Both the position numbers and the translations under genes were made by a program. Under the pieces are notes generated by a model, which worked only from the letters and a program-made list of their open reading frames with translations, was not told where the DNA came from and searched no databases. Below, in pieces: positions 31,640 through 43,839 of a stretch of 64,000 nt of DNA (its first letter is position 1; the number at the start of each line of letters is the position of its first letter). Source of the DNA: Hemileia vastatrix (taxonomy: Eukaryota > Basidiomycota > Pucciniomycetes > Pucciniales > Zaghouaniaceae); contig JASXTE010000012.1 of NCBI GenBank assembly GCA_030280995.1, positions 14,914,001-14,978,000 on the forward strand, in the 5' to 3' direction.

Positions 31640-32640
31640 CTTCTTAATCAAGCAGATTGTAAAAACACCTTGCATCATAGTTTCTATCATCTTTTGGTCC
31701 TCATCCTTAAATGTCAAAACTACATAATGGCAAAGATTCCTCTTGAAAGCAATAAATGCTTTTTGATAGGATTGAAGTTGGGGGAGTAAGCTGGCAAGTA
31801 TATTAGTCTACACCCCTGAGCTTATATGATTTGCTTATCCATTGTGATGAATAGGTGTATTATCCATCACAAGGATGTTACATGGCTATGGAAAAGTGTT
31901 CATCAATGGAATCTGTAGAGAAATAAGACCATCAAAAAAAGTTAAGACACAAAGAGAAAAAATCAACACACCAATACATTTTCTAGGAAAAATTCAAAGT
32001 GTAAGCCATTAATATTTTCTTCTTGAACAACTAAGAAAACTAACACAGAGGTAGAAATTCCAGGTAACACATTAAATTGGCATGTACCTCTATTTTGTGG
32101 AATTCTTGGGGTGGAATCACCTATTTGGGACCAACCATATGTATGTTCAGCACATTTGGCTGTTACACCACACTAATCTGGGGTAAAGTGGAATGTAATA
32201 TATTTGAACAATTAAAAAAAATAGAAAAACACATAGACAATCACCTGAAAAAAAACAACTAGGGTATATGTGATCTACACTTGAAACATATATAGCTCAA
32301 GCAATTGGATTCTGGCTTAAATAAAATTTTTTAGTGAACTTTTTGCTCAACAAAGTTGTTTAGTGAGCTCAACTTCAATAGTTGTTTTTTATATCTAACT
32401 TTGGTGGTTATCCCACACAGAGTTCTGAAGCTTGGCAACGTATGTAGTTTGAGTTTTGTTTGACAAGTTCATGGAGAAACTGACGTTTCTCATCATCTAG
32501 AATCAAATAACATCCTTTTCTTAATAAAGCATTTGGGGTGAGTCACTACTTCCTTAGTTGTCTCATACAAGTTAGTCCAATGGAAAAGTGAGCTACATGA
32601 AATTGAGAAGCAATAATTTCTGTTAATTTTCTTAAGTGAA
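31640..32640 (-). pseudogene. IS630/Tc1-type (DDE_3) transposase remnant
   Basis: Heavily decayed. On the minus strand, 32640-32280 retains a helix-turn-helix-like part (ILDDEKRQFLHELVKQNSNY and SVWDNH). Further on, NILVMDNTPIHHN (second catalytic Asp region, near 31870) and, in another frame, LPAYSPNFNPI with Lys where the catalytic Glu is expected, then KAFIAFKRNLCH. Order and spacing fit a eukaryotic IS630-Tc1 transposase. Many stops and frameshifts; terminal repeats were not identified. Confidence 0.6.
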
Positions 32641-32689
32641 AGATTACTGAGGCTTTCCATTAAAACAGAAATCTTCAATTGAGGATTAT

Positions 32690-32990
32690 AATGATAAAAT
32701 CCAAAAATCCTAAAAAAAATGTAGTATAATCAGAGTAGGCATTGAAGATGATAGGGAAGACTTGCCTGTTATCTACAAATTCCAAGGATCTGGGATGTGG
32801 ATGAAGCAGAATTGAAGGGCTGATTTGGGTGGGAAAATAGTAGGAAATGGGAAAAAATCTGCTTAGCCCTGAAAAAATGGATGCAGGTGTCAAAAAGAAT
32901 CTGCAGTTGAATTTTTTGGCATGTCAAAAATTTTCAATTATTTTTTGATTTTGTGTCAACCTCTTTGTATCTCCCTGTATTTATTATTCT
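32690..32990 (-). repeat. Dispersed repeat R, uninterrupted copy
   Basis: Carries both parts that are separated at 9412-9488 and 23441-23637, in inverse orientation and with roughly 80 percent match by eye. This copy shows the pre-insertion junction (GCAGATTCTTTTTGACAC on its minus strand). Not coding. Confidence 0.7.
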
Positions 32991-33327
32991 TAATTACAAA
33001 ATTTTGTAGATCATGTGTTAGTATATATACAATGTGTTACTTATTGGCTTTTATAGAGGCAGAAGTATATTTGTATTTTATAATGTCTTAATTACTCATC
33101 ATTGTTGTGCTTGAATTACTATATATACATAATGATACTGTGGCATAGTTGAGACCTAAAACCTGCCCTTGTGACAAGACTCTTAGCGCAATACTCATGT
33201 GTAATTAATCTTAGGTTATATTATAGAAGATAGAAAAAAAATGCTAAATAAAAAAAATGTTTACAGGAAGAGGAGAAGAGAGAGAAAAGAAAAAAATTAG
33301 AGGAAAACTGAAGAAATAATTAAAGTA
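32991..33327. other. Possible Copia 3' region
   Basis: Lies just beyond the Copia stop codon. It could contain the 3' UTR and LTR, but no matching LTR is in the window, so I cannot delimit one. The + strand at about 33250-33310 is purine-rich. Confidence 0.3.
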
Positions 33328-33839
33328 TTATTTTAGACCAAGTGCTATACTTCCTCTTTCATGAAATTTTTTGCTTAACATTTTTTTCATAATATTGGCT
33401 TTCTGTTCTTTTGTAGGTACCCACTCAATAGTTCCCTTTCTTTGGTGTAGTTGTTTATTTATTAAAAAGAATTTTCTTTTTCTATGTCTTTTTCTCTTGT
33501 TTGAGGCATTGTTGGTTGATTCCTTGATGAATGCCTGATTGTATTAAATTATCTTGAAAGGTCCTTCATATCATACCAGTTTTCTTAATAAATTTTGAAT
33601 CCATAATCCCATGCACGTTGCAGCACCTAGGGACATTTATTTTTCTAGAGATATTGATGTGGCTACCAATGGCATTTGTTTAGACAACCAGTAGATTAGT
33701 GCTCCAGGAAGTGTTACAATTATGCCACCTGTTAATTTAGAGAACTCACCTCCCCAGTTTGAATCAGAATAAACAATGAGTGTTTAGTTCATGTTTAATT
33801 GTGGGTACAGGTTTAGCTTCTTCTCTGTTGTGAATTGTA

Positions 33840-35420
33840 AAGTGGAGTGACAAAAGTTTGAGTAAAATATTGGAGGTTGTTTTGAACTTTCCCCATCTTT
33901 GCCAGTTTACTTCAGCACAACAATAATCTCTGCCACCATCATTTTTTTTGTATTTCGATTTTCCACCCTTCTTTCTTCAATAGTAGGTTTATTTTTATTT
34001 GTTATCATCCTTTTTTTGAATTTTAAACTTCTCAAATGAATTTGTTTTTCTTTCTTGAAATTTGTTTAGATGGAGAGCAAGAAATCTGCAAAAAAGTACT
34101 ATACAACTGAAGAAAAAGCTACAGTTATCCATTAAGTGAGAAAGGGAATCTCTACAAGAAATCTAGCATCTTTATTAGAAATTCCTAAACATCTGTATCT
34201 TCCATTATGTCAAGATACTGTCAGAGGGGCACACTCTGAACTCCAAAACCAAAGGGGTGCCCCTTGAAAATAACTGACAGAGATCTTTGGCAGCTTGCAC
34301 GTGTGCTAAAAACTAATCCAAAAGAAAAATTAGCTTATATAACTGACTGCCTGTCTGCTAATGTTTCTTACCAAACTGTCCAAAGACATGCACATGAGCT
34401 TGGATTCCACTGCCAAGTTGCTGCTGAAAAACCATACTTAAATAAAATTCACAAGCGAAAGAGACTTGAATTATATAAGGATCACTTAAGCTGGACTGTG
34501 TATGATTGGAAAAGTGTTATTTTTTCAGATGAATCAAGTTTTGAGATTGGAAAGAAGTAAAAAAAACATTAGTGTGGTGAAAAAATGGTCAACAATTTCA
34601 GGAGGAGATGATTCAACCAGCTTTTAGAAGTGTACGCACATCAGTTATGGTCTGGGGTGCTTTTTTTAATACTATAAAAGCACCTCTAACATTTCTTCCT
34701 CAAAACCATCAGAAATCAACTGATTTTTTTCTGAATGTTTACACAGATATACTTCTCCCTTTTCTTGCTAAGCATGATCCAACTTGCAAACTCATCTTAA
34801 AGGAAGATAATTCTCCAATTCACACATCTCTTCATTGTAAAAACTACAGTTCAAAAGAAAAAATTCATAAAATGGAAAATTGGCCTTCTCAATCTCCGGA
34901 TTTGAACCCTATAGAAAATGTATGGCACAAACTCAAAGCTACCATTAAAGACTATTATCAGCCAAAAAATATCAACCAGATAGAGATTGCACTCAAGATG
35001 GCTTGGGAAAGCTTTACTGATATTTTCTAGAAATTTAGTGGCATCAATGCCATCTTGAATGGAGTTTGTTGTCAAGGCACATGGTAGAACCACCCCATGG
35101 TGACTGAAAACAAAATATTTTTTTTTCTGTGAGTTATTATTATTTTCAAATTCTCTTTGGTCAAATTATCATTATTCTATCCAAACTATCTAATGGTATT
35201 TTTTTCATACTTTTTAGATGCTTCCTCACTGACTTGAAAAATTAAGCCACAATAAAGCTGTAAATCTATATGGGGAAACATTTAATTTTCATTTATTTGC
35301 TATTATATTCTTATTTTAGAGTCTCTATTCTATCATACATCAAAGTTTTATAGAAGTTGAATAAAAGGTTAATGAGTAATAAATAAATGAATTAAGACTC
35401 AACCTTTTGTCAGGGTACTG
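33840..35420 (+). mobile_element. Tc1/mariner element inside Copia
   Basis: 1581 bp, flanked by TA (33838-33839 and 35421-35422). Inverted ends match as AAGTGGAGTGACAAAAGTTT at left and, as reverse complement at right, CAGTACCCTGACAAAAGGTT. Removing it and one TA rejoins the Copia frame between GYVQ and TTEKK, which proves the insertion site. It holds one degenerate transposase gene. Confidence 0.88.
34071..35030 (+). pseudogene. Tc1/mariner transposase, interrupted
   Basis: The protein cuts and pastes the surrounding element at TA sites. It starts MESKKSAKKYYTTEEKATVI at about 34071, followed by the helix-turn-helix (SANVSYQTVQRHAHELGF). The DDE core is readable: Asp in SVIFSDESSFEIG, Asp in LILKEDNSPIHTS, and Glu in SPDLNPIENVWHKLK, with about 34 residues between the last two. 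Breaks: TAAG after VIH near 34134, a stop before KITDRDLW at 34268, a stop and frameshift at 34558-34608. Compared with family length (about 340 aa) nothing large is missing. Confidence 0.85.
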
Positions 35421-36392
35421 TACATAGCCTAATAAATGATGTAGAGATATCCAAAATTCTTCATATGGCTCTTAGAATGTCTTCTTAATTGATTTACTGT
35501 CAAGCTTAAGTCTTGTTTTTCTGAAGTAGGAACATATGCTAGAGATCCTATAATTGATAGATATTCAGTTGGTTTGATAAGTTCATGATTTTCATTTGAT
35601 GAGGATAGATTTATGTTGGTTGTGAGAGGTTAGTGATGATGGAGTCTTATTGGGTGATATTTTTCAATTATTTTGTTGATTAGATCAGGTTATTTTAAAC
35701 TGAAGCCTTTCTCATTGTGTTCTATCTTAATGCAGACGATGTTAGTTAACATATCTTTCCATTTGATTATCAATGATTTTCTTAGATTTTGTTCAAGATT
35801 TATTAGTGTATCTATGCTATCACCTGTGACCAGACTATTTTTAATCTTCAATGTGAACCCAAGTCATTAATTTTGTTATTTTGTTCCATAGGAAATATAA
35901 ACTTCTGTCATATCTGGATATTGTGCATCCTATGTTCTTTAATTTTCCTCTGAAATGTTGCTACCAGCAGCAAGCTGCTTTACAAGTACCATACAGTGCT
36001 TTCTTCAGTTTGTATGCTTTTACATCTTTCTGTTCAAATCCAGGAAGATCTTTCAACCACAAATCTTCATCAATTGGGCTATGCAAGTAGGCTTCTGTCA
36101 CATCAAATGAATATACTGGCCAGTAATTGGTGGCTGCTACTGTGAGTATTAGACATTGGACAGTGAAGGACACCGTAGGGGCAAACCTTGAGGATTAATC
36201 TACACATTTAGCTTGACAAAAGCCTTTTTCCACATATCTTGCTTTTAGTTTTACTTCTCTAGTTTGATTGTCCTGTTTTTATGCAAAAACCCATTTTGTG
36301 TCAAGAACCTGTGCTCCATAAGGTGGATATTCATGGGTCCATAATTCCATAGTGTTTAGTTTATCTATTTTGAATTGAAACTGTTTGTCAAT

Positions 36393-36715
36393 TGTTGGTC
36401 CAGAGGTGATTCAAGGATGGGTAATATTTTAAAGGATGTAAATTTCTGAGTTCACAATAGAAATTACTAGATTCAGATTTCTTAAAAATATAATTAATAA
36501 CTAGAATTTTTTTGTATATGAGTTATAAAGTAATAAAACTAATGATAGTTATAAGATAATAATAATAGTTTTATATGATAAAAGATACCCTTTCCTTCCA
36601 ATCCAAGCCAATTTTATAGACAAGTCAATACCAACACATAGATTAAAAAGAAAGAAAATTATTTCAAATAACTAAATACAGATAGTTCTAGAAAAATTAA
36701 AATAAGAAGTAAATA
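36393..36715 (-). mobile_element. Gypsy-3 3' LTR, left part
   Basis: Begins TGTTGGTCCAGAGG right after the Copia reading frame stops being recognisable, in the same TGTTGG form as the Gypsy-2 edge at 36716. The remainder of this LTR is at 62487-62809, beyond Gypsy-2. The other end of Gypsy-3 is outside the window, so its target duplication cannot be checked. Confidence 0.55.
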
Positions 36716-38213
36716 TGTTGGGGATTCCTTTTGGTCTAGAATTTTTTGATGGATGTATAACGGTGTCGGTAGGTAGATTTGAAGACTTCAAGATCAAAGT
36801 ATGTATGAATTTATCTTTTTAATTACTCAACTATAAGAGGTAAAATGTTTTATAATTATAATTATAATTTATGATTAGAATTACATTGTTGTAATTACTA
36901 AAACCAATGATTAATATTAATAAATAATTTTAAAAAGTATTAAGTAAGTAAAGGATGATCCAAAAAAACCAGAAAGGGGAGTCCTTATATAGACAAAAGA
37001 GAGTCAAAGTATCAGCCGGACGTCTAGAAGAATGAAGAAAAGAAGTGGGATAATAGAAAGGAGGAAGGGAAATTATGAGATAGTAAAATTATATGTAATA
37101 AAATATTTGTATTTTAGGGAAGTAAGACAACGAGATGTTTGAGATTTGACAAAGTTGTAAGAGTTTACTTAAATTGTAAAATATTATAATTGATAATTAA
37201 TGTTCAAAGCGGGACAGTTAAATGATAGTATTATAAATCTTAAAGCAACCTATAATTATTTATGTAGTATTTAAATTAGATGTATTGAACTAATAAAAAT
37301 AATAAATAAAAGAGATATATTCAAAATATGTGAAGTGAGTGTATAGTCAGTGATAATCTACCAGAAAGATTTCTAAAGCCATTATATAGGCAAGGAGGTC
37401 TTTCTAGAGCGCTCTAAATGTAATTTACAAAAAAAGGTAAAGTAAAAGAAATAATTAAAAGACATTAATTAAAAACAATAAAAAAATAAACCCATGATTA
37501 AAAAAGTATCTTTTCCCATCAGAAATTCTAAAAAAGAATAGAACTAATATAGAAAATAACTACGTGAACATGGAATATGAGAATTATGAGAAAGAACTCT
37601 AAATAGGGAATAGAAATAGCTAAAAAAGTATAATTAAAATAAAAGGAATTATTTTTACAGTTTTAAATAATCTTATATCAGTATAAGTAAAAGTAATTTA
37701 ATTATTTTAACTATTCCAAGTAATTTAATAATTAAGTTAATTGAAACAATTAATTAATTTAATAAGTAACTTCTTTAACATGAAAAATTAAATTTAATCA
37801 TATTAAATAAAAAACTTTTAATTGAGTTAGTAATTTCAATGATACAATTAAGAGTCAAGGAAGCGCCAAATATTTATGGATATTATTATATGATGAGTTG
37901 TACTTAGTTTATATAAATGTTATTATTAAAATGGTATTACAGTGTAAGTTAAATTTACACTTATAATATAATTTTAAATAATTTATTTATACATACAAAT
38001 TACGCCATGATATTATAGAATATTATATTTGTTTCTGTAATACAATTTATTTAATAATAAATTAAGTATAATAATTATTTTATTTAAATAATTTTTTGTA
38101 ATTACACAAAGTTATTCCTCTATATGATTAAAGTAATTTATTGTATAAATTACTGGACTCCTGAGATAGCCTGGCTGACACTCCCTCACTCTAAAAAAAC
38201 AATAAAAAAAATG

Positions 38214-39905
38214 CTAAGATTTTTTCTTTTTATACTCTTTTAACAGAGTAGAGAGATTTGAAATTTCCTTTCCAGGTATCCATGCATCATGTTCAGATGA
38301 CTTGTTCTTATATCTCAATATATATTCAATACCTCTTTCAGAAGTGATAATTCTATCATTGAGAATTTTATCAATTTCTGCAGTTTCTGTGACTGTCTGA
38401 GGGTTTTTCTTAGGTCTTCCCCTTCTTTTGGGAAATAATTCACTGTTGGAAGTATAAGGTTTAAGAAAATAAATGGGAAAAACAGGATGTTTTCTATCAT
38501 ATGGAGAATACAATACAACTTCTACTGCATTATCACCAATCATTCCTTTAACAACAAATGGTCCTACAAAAGGATCTTTTAATTTGTTGTTACCTTGTAA
38601 ATTGAAATGGACAGTGGATATCAACACTTCATCACCCTTTTTAAATGTGTATTCTTTATGGGATTTATCCCATCTTTACTTTTCATATTCAAATGCTTTA
38701 TCAATACAGCTTTGAGCATGTTTTCTGCATAGCTGTTGCATTTGCATAAAAGATTTTACACCAGGATGTAGTTCCAACTTAGGTAATTTATTATTGAGAA
38801 TCAGAGCAGGAGTGTTTGGGACATAACATAACCAAAGCTCAAAAGGCTTTTTCTCAGTGACAGAATGAACAGTGCTATTATATGCAAATTCGAGACCAGG
38901 CAATTGAGTGACCCAGTCATGAGTAAATCTGTCATTGTCTTTATATTCTAAACCAAAGACACAAAACCTTCTAATCATATCTTCCAGAGTTTGAATCATT
39001 CTTTCAGCTAGACCATCTGTCTGAGGATGATGAGCTGTAGATAACTTTAATTCACAGCCACAAATATCCATTTAAGAGGTCCAAAACTCAGAAGTAAATT
39101 TTGGATCTCTATCAGAGATAATGGCTTTTGGGAATCCAATAATATTAAACATGGAAGACCACCATAAGAAAGCTAATTCTTTTGTGGATACATCTTTGTG
39201 GGTTGGAATAAATTTGCACATTTTTGTGAATCTATCTACCATTACCCAACAAGAGTTATAACTGTCTTTACCTGCTACAGGAAGACCAGTGACAAAATCC
39301 ATGTTAATTATTTGCCAAGGAGCATTAGGTGCTTCAATATGTTGTAGTAAACCTGCTCTCTTACCTGTCAACCTTTTAGATTTTTGGCAAGAATCACAAG
39401 ATTCAACATATAATTTTGTATCTTCAGACATATTAGCCCACCAAGCAGTGTTTTTGATTCTAATCAGTGTTTTTTCTAGATCAAAATGACCATCTAATAT
39501 GTCATCATGACAAAGTTTGAGGATAGTTTCTTTCATAGAAGGGGAAATTACAATTACATTAGTAATCTTTCTTCTATAATAAATATAACCATCTTCAATA
39601 TAAAACTTTCCTTTCATCAAAGCACTTTGATATTTTGCAGGAAGAATTTTAATCAATGCTTGAATTGAAGCATTCTTAGGATCATTTAAGATAATAAATA
39701 ATTTATTTAAATCAGAATCCTTATCATATGAATCCAGTATTAATTGTAATAACTCTTCTTCCATATCAACTATAAATATACCATGGATATGAGCAGTATC
39801 ATCTTCAGGCACATAAGCAGGATTAGAGTCATTATTTAACAGAGGAAGTCTGGAAAACATGTCAACATTGGAGTGAATATTTCCAGCTCTATGGATAATT
39901 TTCAT
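38214..39905 (-). pseudogene. Gypsy-1 integrase and C-terminal chromodomain
   Basis: Integrase joins the retrotransposon cDNA to the chromosome. From 39905: end of RNase H (MKIIHRAGNIHSNVDMFSRL), zinc-binding HHCC region (CHDDILDGHFD ... SCDSCQKSK), and catalytic core (INMDFVTGLP, ISDRDPKFTSEFW, then TDGLAERMIQTLEDMIRRF with the Glu). The C-terminal part (GPFVVKGMIGDNAVEVVLYS, FPKRRGRPKKN) leads to a chromodomain-like end (EYILRYKNKSSEHDAWIPGK) that in chromoviruses directs insertion to particular chromatin. Stops at 39072 (after EFWTS) and at about 38670 split it; another separates it from RNase H. Confidence 0.85.
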
Positions 39906-40390
39906 CTGTCCTCTGTACTCTTAAACAGCAAGTTGCCACCTGAACATATGTCTATTAGGTGTTTTCAGGTTTAAGAGGGACTTTACAGCACTACATTCAG
40001 TTACAAATTCAAACTTTTGGTCATCTAGATAGTAATGAAGTTTCTCAAGAGCCCAAAAAACTGCTAAGCACTCTAATTGAGTTGCACCATATTTCAATTC
40101 ACTATTTCTCAAGGTTCTTAAAATATAAAAAATTACAACTTCTGAGGATTTATCATTAATGATTTGTTTCTGGTGTAAGGTAGCACCCAGACCAACAAAA
40201 CTAGCATCTGTATACAGGACAAATGGTTTGTTAAAGTCTGGAAGAGCTAAGATAGGGGCTGTCATAAAGCAACTTTTAAAAGTATCAAAAGCTTTTTGAT
40301 AGTCACTATTCCAGATGAATGCAACATCTTTCCTAGTGAGTTTGGTAAGAGGTAAGGCTATAACCTGATAATTTTTAATATATTTCCTGT
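39906..40390 (-). pseudogene. Gypsy-1 RT end and RNase H domain
   Basis: RNase H removes the RNA template during reverse transcription. The frame reads ALPDFNKPFVLYTDASFVGL, SELKYGATQLECLAVFWALE and DQKFEFVTECSAVKSLLNLK (a typical Asp position in the last motif reads Glu, TECS where Gypsy-2 has TDCS). It is cut at the right by Harbinger D; the RT sequence resumes at 44766. A TAA at about 39919 separates it from the integrase frame. Confidence 0.82.
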
Positions 40391-41015
40391 AATAGGGGGT
40401 GTCAGTTCTGGCAAATCCGCACTTAACTTAAGTGTGGATTTCAAACCAAATCAGCACTTAAATTTTGCAAAAAAGTCACTTATTTCAAAAATGGGTGTCA
40501 GTTCTGACCTCAAATCAGCACATTTTTCATGATTTTTTTTTCAAAACCACATGTTGGCCACATCATCCCTTTCTTTCCCATACCATTTTGTACTCTCCAA
40601 ATGTCCTCTTTGTGTACTTCATTCACTCGGGTTGGTATTTTGGTTTGTTGCATATTCATTTTTTTTTAGAATTTATGGTGAAATATTTTTTTTTGGATGG
40701 CTCATTTGTTTTCTTTCACCAGCTCAACATGAAATTGCATATTTTCTGAAATCTCATATTTTGTCAGTGATTTTTTTTTCATTCATCCCTCATATCCTTT
40801 TCCTATTCTCCTCCAACATCCCTCAAACAATTTGGTTTCATTCATTTTGTCATCTCTTCTCTCCAGGTAAGTCACTTTATTCTTTTTTTTGATTTTTTGA
40901 TTACTAATTATAATTTTTTTGTCTTTTTCTGTTAATTTTATTTTTTTTATCTAAATTTTTTTTGTAAGTGGTTATTTTGGATTTCAATGGTATAATTAAC
41001 CTTTTTTCTCTCCCT

Positions 41016-41903
41016 CACCACGCAATATGGGGGGCGGACTTGCTAGCAAGTCCGCAACCTTGAACCCTAATTCATATCTTTTTGAGCACACATTGAGGAA
41101 GTGATGAAACCATCATGAAGAAGTATTGAATTTACTTTGAACACACCTTGAAGCTCATGTGAACACAAATGGGGCTACAAGGGCTGGAAAGGCTGGAGAG
41201 AGGGGTGAGGAAGGGTGTATGGGGTAGCGAAAAGGTTGGGAAAGAGTTGGAAGGGAAGATTAAGGGTTCCAAGGCATTTTAAATGAAGAAAAGGGTCTGG
41301 GAGAGGTTGAGAGGGGTGAAATGGGGATCAAAAGAGGATGGCATACAATGGGGCTGGGAGGATAGTGAAAGGCATGGGAAGGGAAGACAAGCATGTGTTG
41401 ATAGAATTGAAAGGGATGGAGATTGGTGCAAACAGAGTGTGAAAATAGGAGGATGAACTCTGTTCTTCGGGCGAAGAACAGAGTTCACTTCCATAAAATA
41501 TTAGCTGAAACATAGTTTTCAATTCTGTAAAAACAGTTGTAAGTAATAGAAAAAGTCACTGATTTTTTTTATATGTAATCTGAAATTTTTTAATAAAATT
41601 ATTGTATTTAAGAATTGCAATATTGTCAATCAATTTTTATTGATCAAATTAATTTAATAAAGTATTATTTTAATAAGCTGTTTCAAAAAATACTTTGCAT
41701 TGAGTAGACTCATGGAATGATTTTTTCTGGCTTCCATTCAGTTATCCTCACACTTTCACTATGTTTTCAATATAGATCCATTGTTATTTGTGTGATACTT
41801 CAAGTGAAAGTTCAGTATTACTTCAGTCTGAGTTCCATCTGATTTCCATCTGACTTCAAGTTGCGGACTTGCTAGCAAGTCCTCCCCCTATATTGCGTGG
41901 TGC
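41016..41903. mobile_element. Non-autonomous CACTA (EnSpm) element F1
   Basis: 888 bp, ends CACCACGCAATATGGGGGGC and ...CCTATATTGCGTGGTG, inserted in Harbinger D. Comparison with elements A and B shows the uninterrupted sequence CTCCCTCTTTAC, giving CCT as the 3-bp target duplication. Three-base duplications and CAC-starting ends fit CACTA/EnSpm. Just inside each end lies a palindrome of GGACTTGCTAGCAAGTCC type. The interior is purine-rich with no transposase. Confidence 0.82.
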
Positions 41904-42289
41904 CTCTTTACTTTCTTTTTTAGCTCCATCACTCTACTCTTCATCCCTCCTTGGCATGGTCATTATCCCCCCTTTCCCTTATTTCACTTTTTTTTGGCTC
42001 CATTTCATTGAAACACATACATTGCACATTCTTTATGCATTTCACTTACTCCATATTCAATTTCCCCACAATTCCAACATCAATCTTTCTCACTCTATTT
42101 TTCCTACTTTTCAATCAAGGTAAGTTTCATCTCCTTTTTTTCATGCCTATATGATATCCCATTCTTTTATGAAAACTTCATACTTAAATATATGTATGAC
42201 TCTTATCTGGATAACAGTGAACTTATAAAACTCCTTTTGATCTCATCTTCATTACCACTTTTCAAGTTTTTGTAAAATTTTGAAAATCA

Positions 42290-42640
42290 GACTCAGAATT
42301 AGGGTTAGGTTTATTCAAATCTATTGTTCTTTTAACTGAAGATTATCCTGAAGGAAAACTTTCATTTCCTACAAACAGATTTGAATTTGATTCAGTGGTT
42401 GCTGAGATATTGACCGTTAAAGTTGAGCCTTTTTTTTCCCAATTTAAATTTTTATTTCATTTTTTTATGTAACAAATTAGGGTTAGGTTTATTTAAATCA
42501 CATGTACTTTAACTGAAGATTCTACTAAAGCATATCTTTCATTTCCCACAAACAGGTTTGAATTAGGTTCAGTGGTTGCTGAGATTTTGACTTTGAAGTT
42601 GAGCCTTTTTTCCAAATTTCACTTGTCTTATTTCACATTT
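42290..42640 (+). repeat. Duplicated 145-bp block in the Tet-like leader (element D)
   Basis: Two imperfect copies, each running TTAGGGTTAGGTTTATT, ACTGAAGATT, TTTCATTTCC and CAGTGGTTGCTGAGAT to GTTGAGCCTTTTTT. The same pair is present in A and B, so the duplication predates their spread. It is absent at this place in C. Confidence 0.7.
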
Positions 42641-42714
42641 TTATATTGCATATTTAGAGGATAAGGATTCTGAAACTCTTATATGATTATTATCTAGGCA
42701 TTTCAATTATATAG

Positions 42715-43448
42715 GCATATATTTGTTGCTCACAAATATCACCAAAGCTCAAAAAGATGAAGATTTTTGCTTATGGGACACTCTACCTTCCTTTAACTCT
42801 TTTCTTGCTCTTCGACTCAAAAAGCTCTGTAATAAAGCATTTGAAAAAAATCATGAACTTGCAACCAAAGTTGGAATACCGAATTGGTGTGACTCCAAAA
42901 GGGAAGATATCAGCCACAAATATCTTCTATTTTCTAATGTTATTATCACTCATTCTGGATTCCACAATAGGATTCATATCGATAGGAATGATGCCAATTT
43001 TCTTACTTTTGGTATATTCTCATATATCAATCCGATAACTGGCCAACCAATACCATCTCCAGCTAAAATCAAAGGACATGGTTTATATTTTCCAGACCAC
43101 CGGTGCATCATTGATTTTGGTTTGGGAAATGGTATCATCAAAACTATTTGGAATTCTTCTAAGGATAATCATCAAACGACCAAAGCTCCTCCTGGTTTGG
43201 AATCCTGTCAAGATTTAACACATTTTGGTTGCTCATTTCAAATCAGTAATAAGTTGATTCAAAGAATCAATAAGGTAATGAAAGAAGGTAAAGTTAATCG
43301 ATTTAAAAAACTTTATCTAGATCCAAAAAGTATGGGGATTAGAGTTGTTGTCAAAAAATTTATATTTTTTCATAAATTTTTAATAAATATTTTTTATGTA
43401 TCAATTTCCTCAACTAAAGTAATGAGCCCACAACCTTGTGTTGTATAA
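42715..43448 (+). CDS. Tet/JBP-like 2OG-Fe(II) oxygenase, open frame in element D
   Basis: The only copy here with an uninterrupted frame. After an acceptor (ATATAG at 42714) it reads LLTNITKAQKDEDFCLWDTL, RLKKLCNKAFEKNHELATKV, GIPNWCDSKREDISHKYLLF, the HxD iron site in NRIHIDRNDANFLTFGIF, KGHGLYFPDHRCIIDFG, the distal His in SSKDNHQTTKAPPG, and HFGCSFQISNKL. The expected role is oxidation of methylated bases in DNA. Cautions: no ATG opens this exon (the first plausible codon is TTG at 42723), the N-terminal half present in C is lacking, and upstream leader exons would have to supply a start. It may therefore be a non-functional core despite being open. Confidence 0.72.
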
Positions 43449-43639
43449 AAGGTAATCATGATAACATTTATTTGTTTCATGGGGTTCCTCTAGCCTATAC
43501 CTGTGGAAACTCCAAAACTTTTGTTTCTAGATTTGATCTGCATTTTGGCTTGAGGGATTGTCATTACTTTAAACTAGGGAAATTGATATATATTAGATAT
43601 TTATTTAATAATTTATATAATTATATTAAATTTAGATGA

Positions 43640-43800
43640 CTTCCACCACTTCAATAAAATGCAGGGGGGGGGGGTATTGCCAAATTTTCAAATCTGACTG
43701 GTGAAATTGATGACTTAGAAAAATTTTGGTGATATCCACCCCTTGCTTCAATAAAATTCATGGGAGAGTATTGCCAATTTTTTAAAACAGATATAGAATT
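43640..43800. repeat. 95-bp repeat units in element D, inverted
   Basis: About two degenerate units of the array of A-C in reverse orientation (CAGGGGGGGGGGGTATTGCC, ATATCCACCCCTTGCTTCAA), downstream of the Tet-like frame, as expected for an inverted A-type segment. Confidence 0.7.
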
Positions 43801-43839
43801 TTTTTGACTTGTAAATATTTTGGTGAAAATTTTTGACGA

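Larger units (their letters stand above)
33328..36392 (-). mobile_element. Ty1/Copia retrotransposon, RT-RNase H part, split
   Basis: The polyprotein reads right to left. From 36392: LDTKWVFA, then RVT_2 motifs VYSFDVTEAYLHSPIDEDLW and KLKKALYGTCKAACCW (36173-35961); then SRYDRSLYFLW, MTWVHIED (35900-35800), FSLKQPDLINKIIEKYHP-like sequence, and YLSIIGSLAYVPTSEKQDLS. After the Tc1 insertion the RNase H domain follows (YSDSNWGGEFSKLTGGIIVT, then HQRKGTIEWVPTKEQKANIM), ending at the TAA at 33328. Integrase and gag are not seen because Gypsy-3 cuts the element at 36393. Scattered stops show it is dead. Confidence 0.8.
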
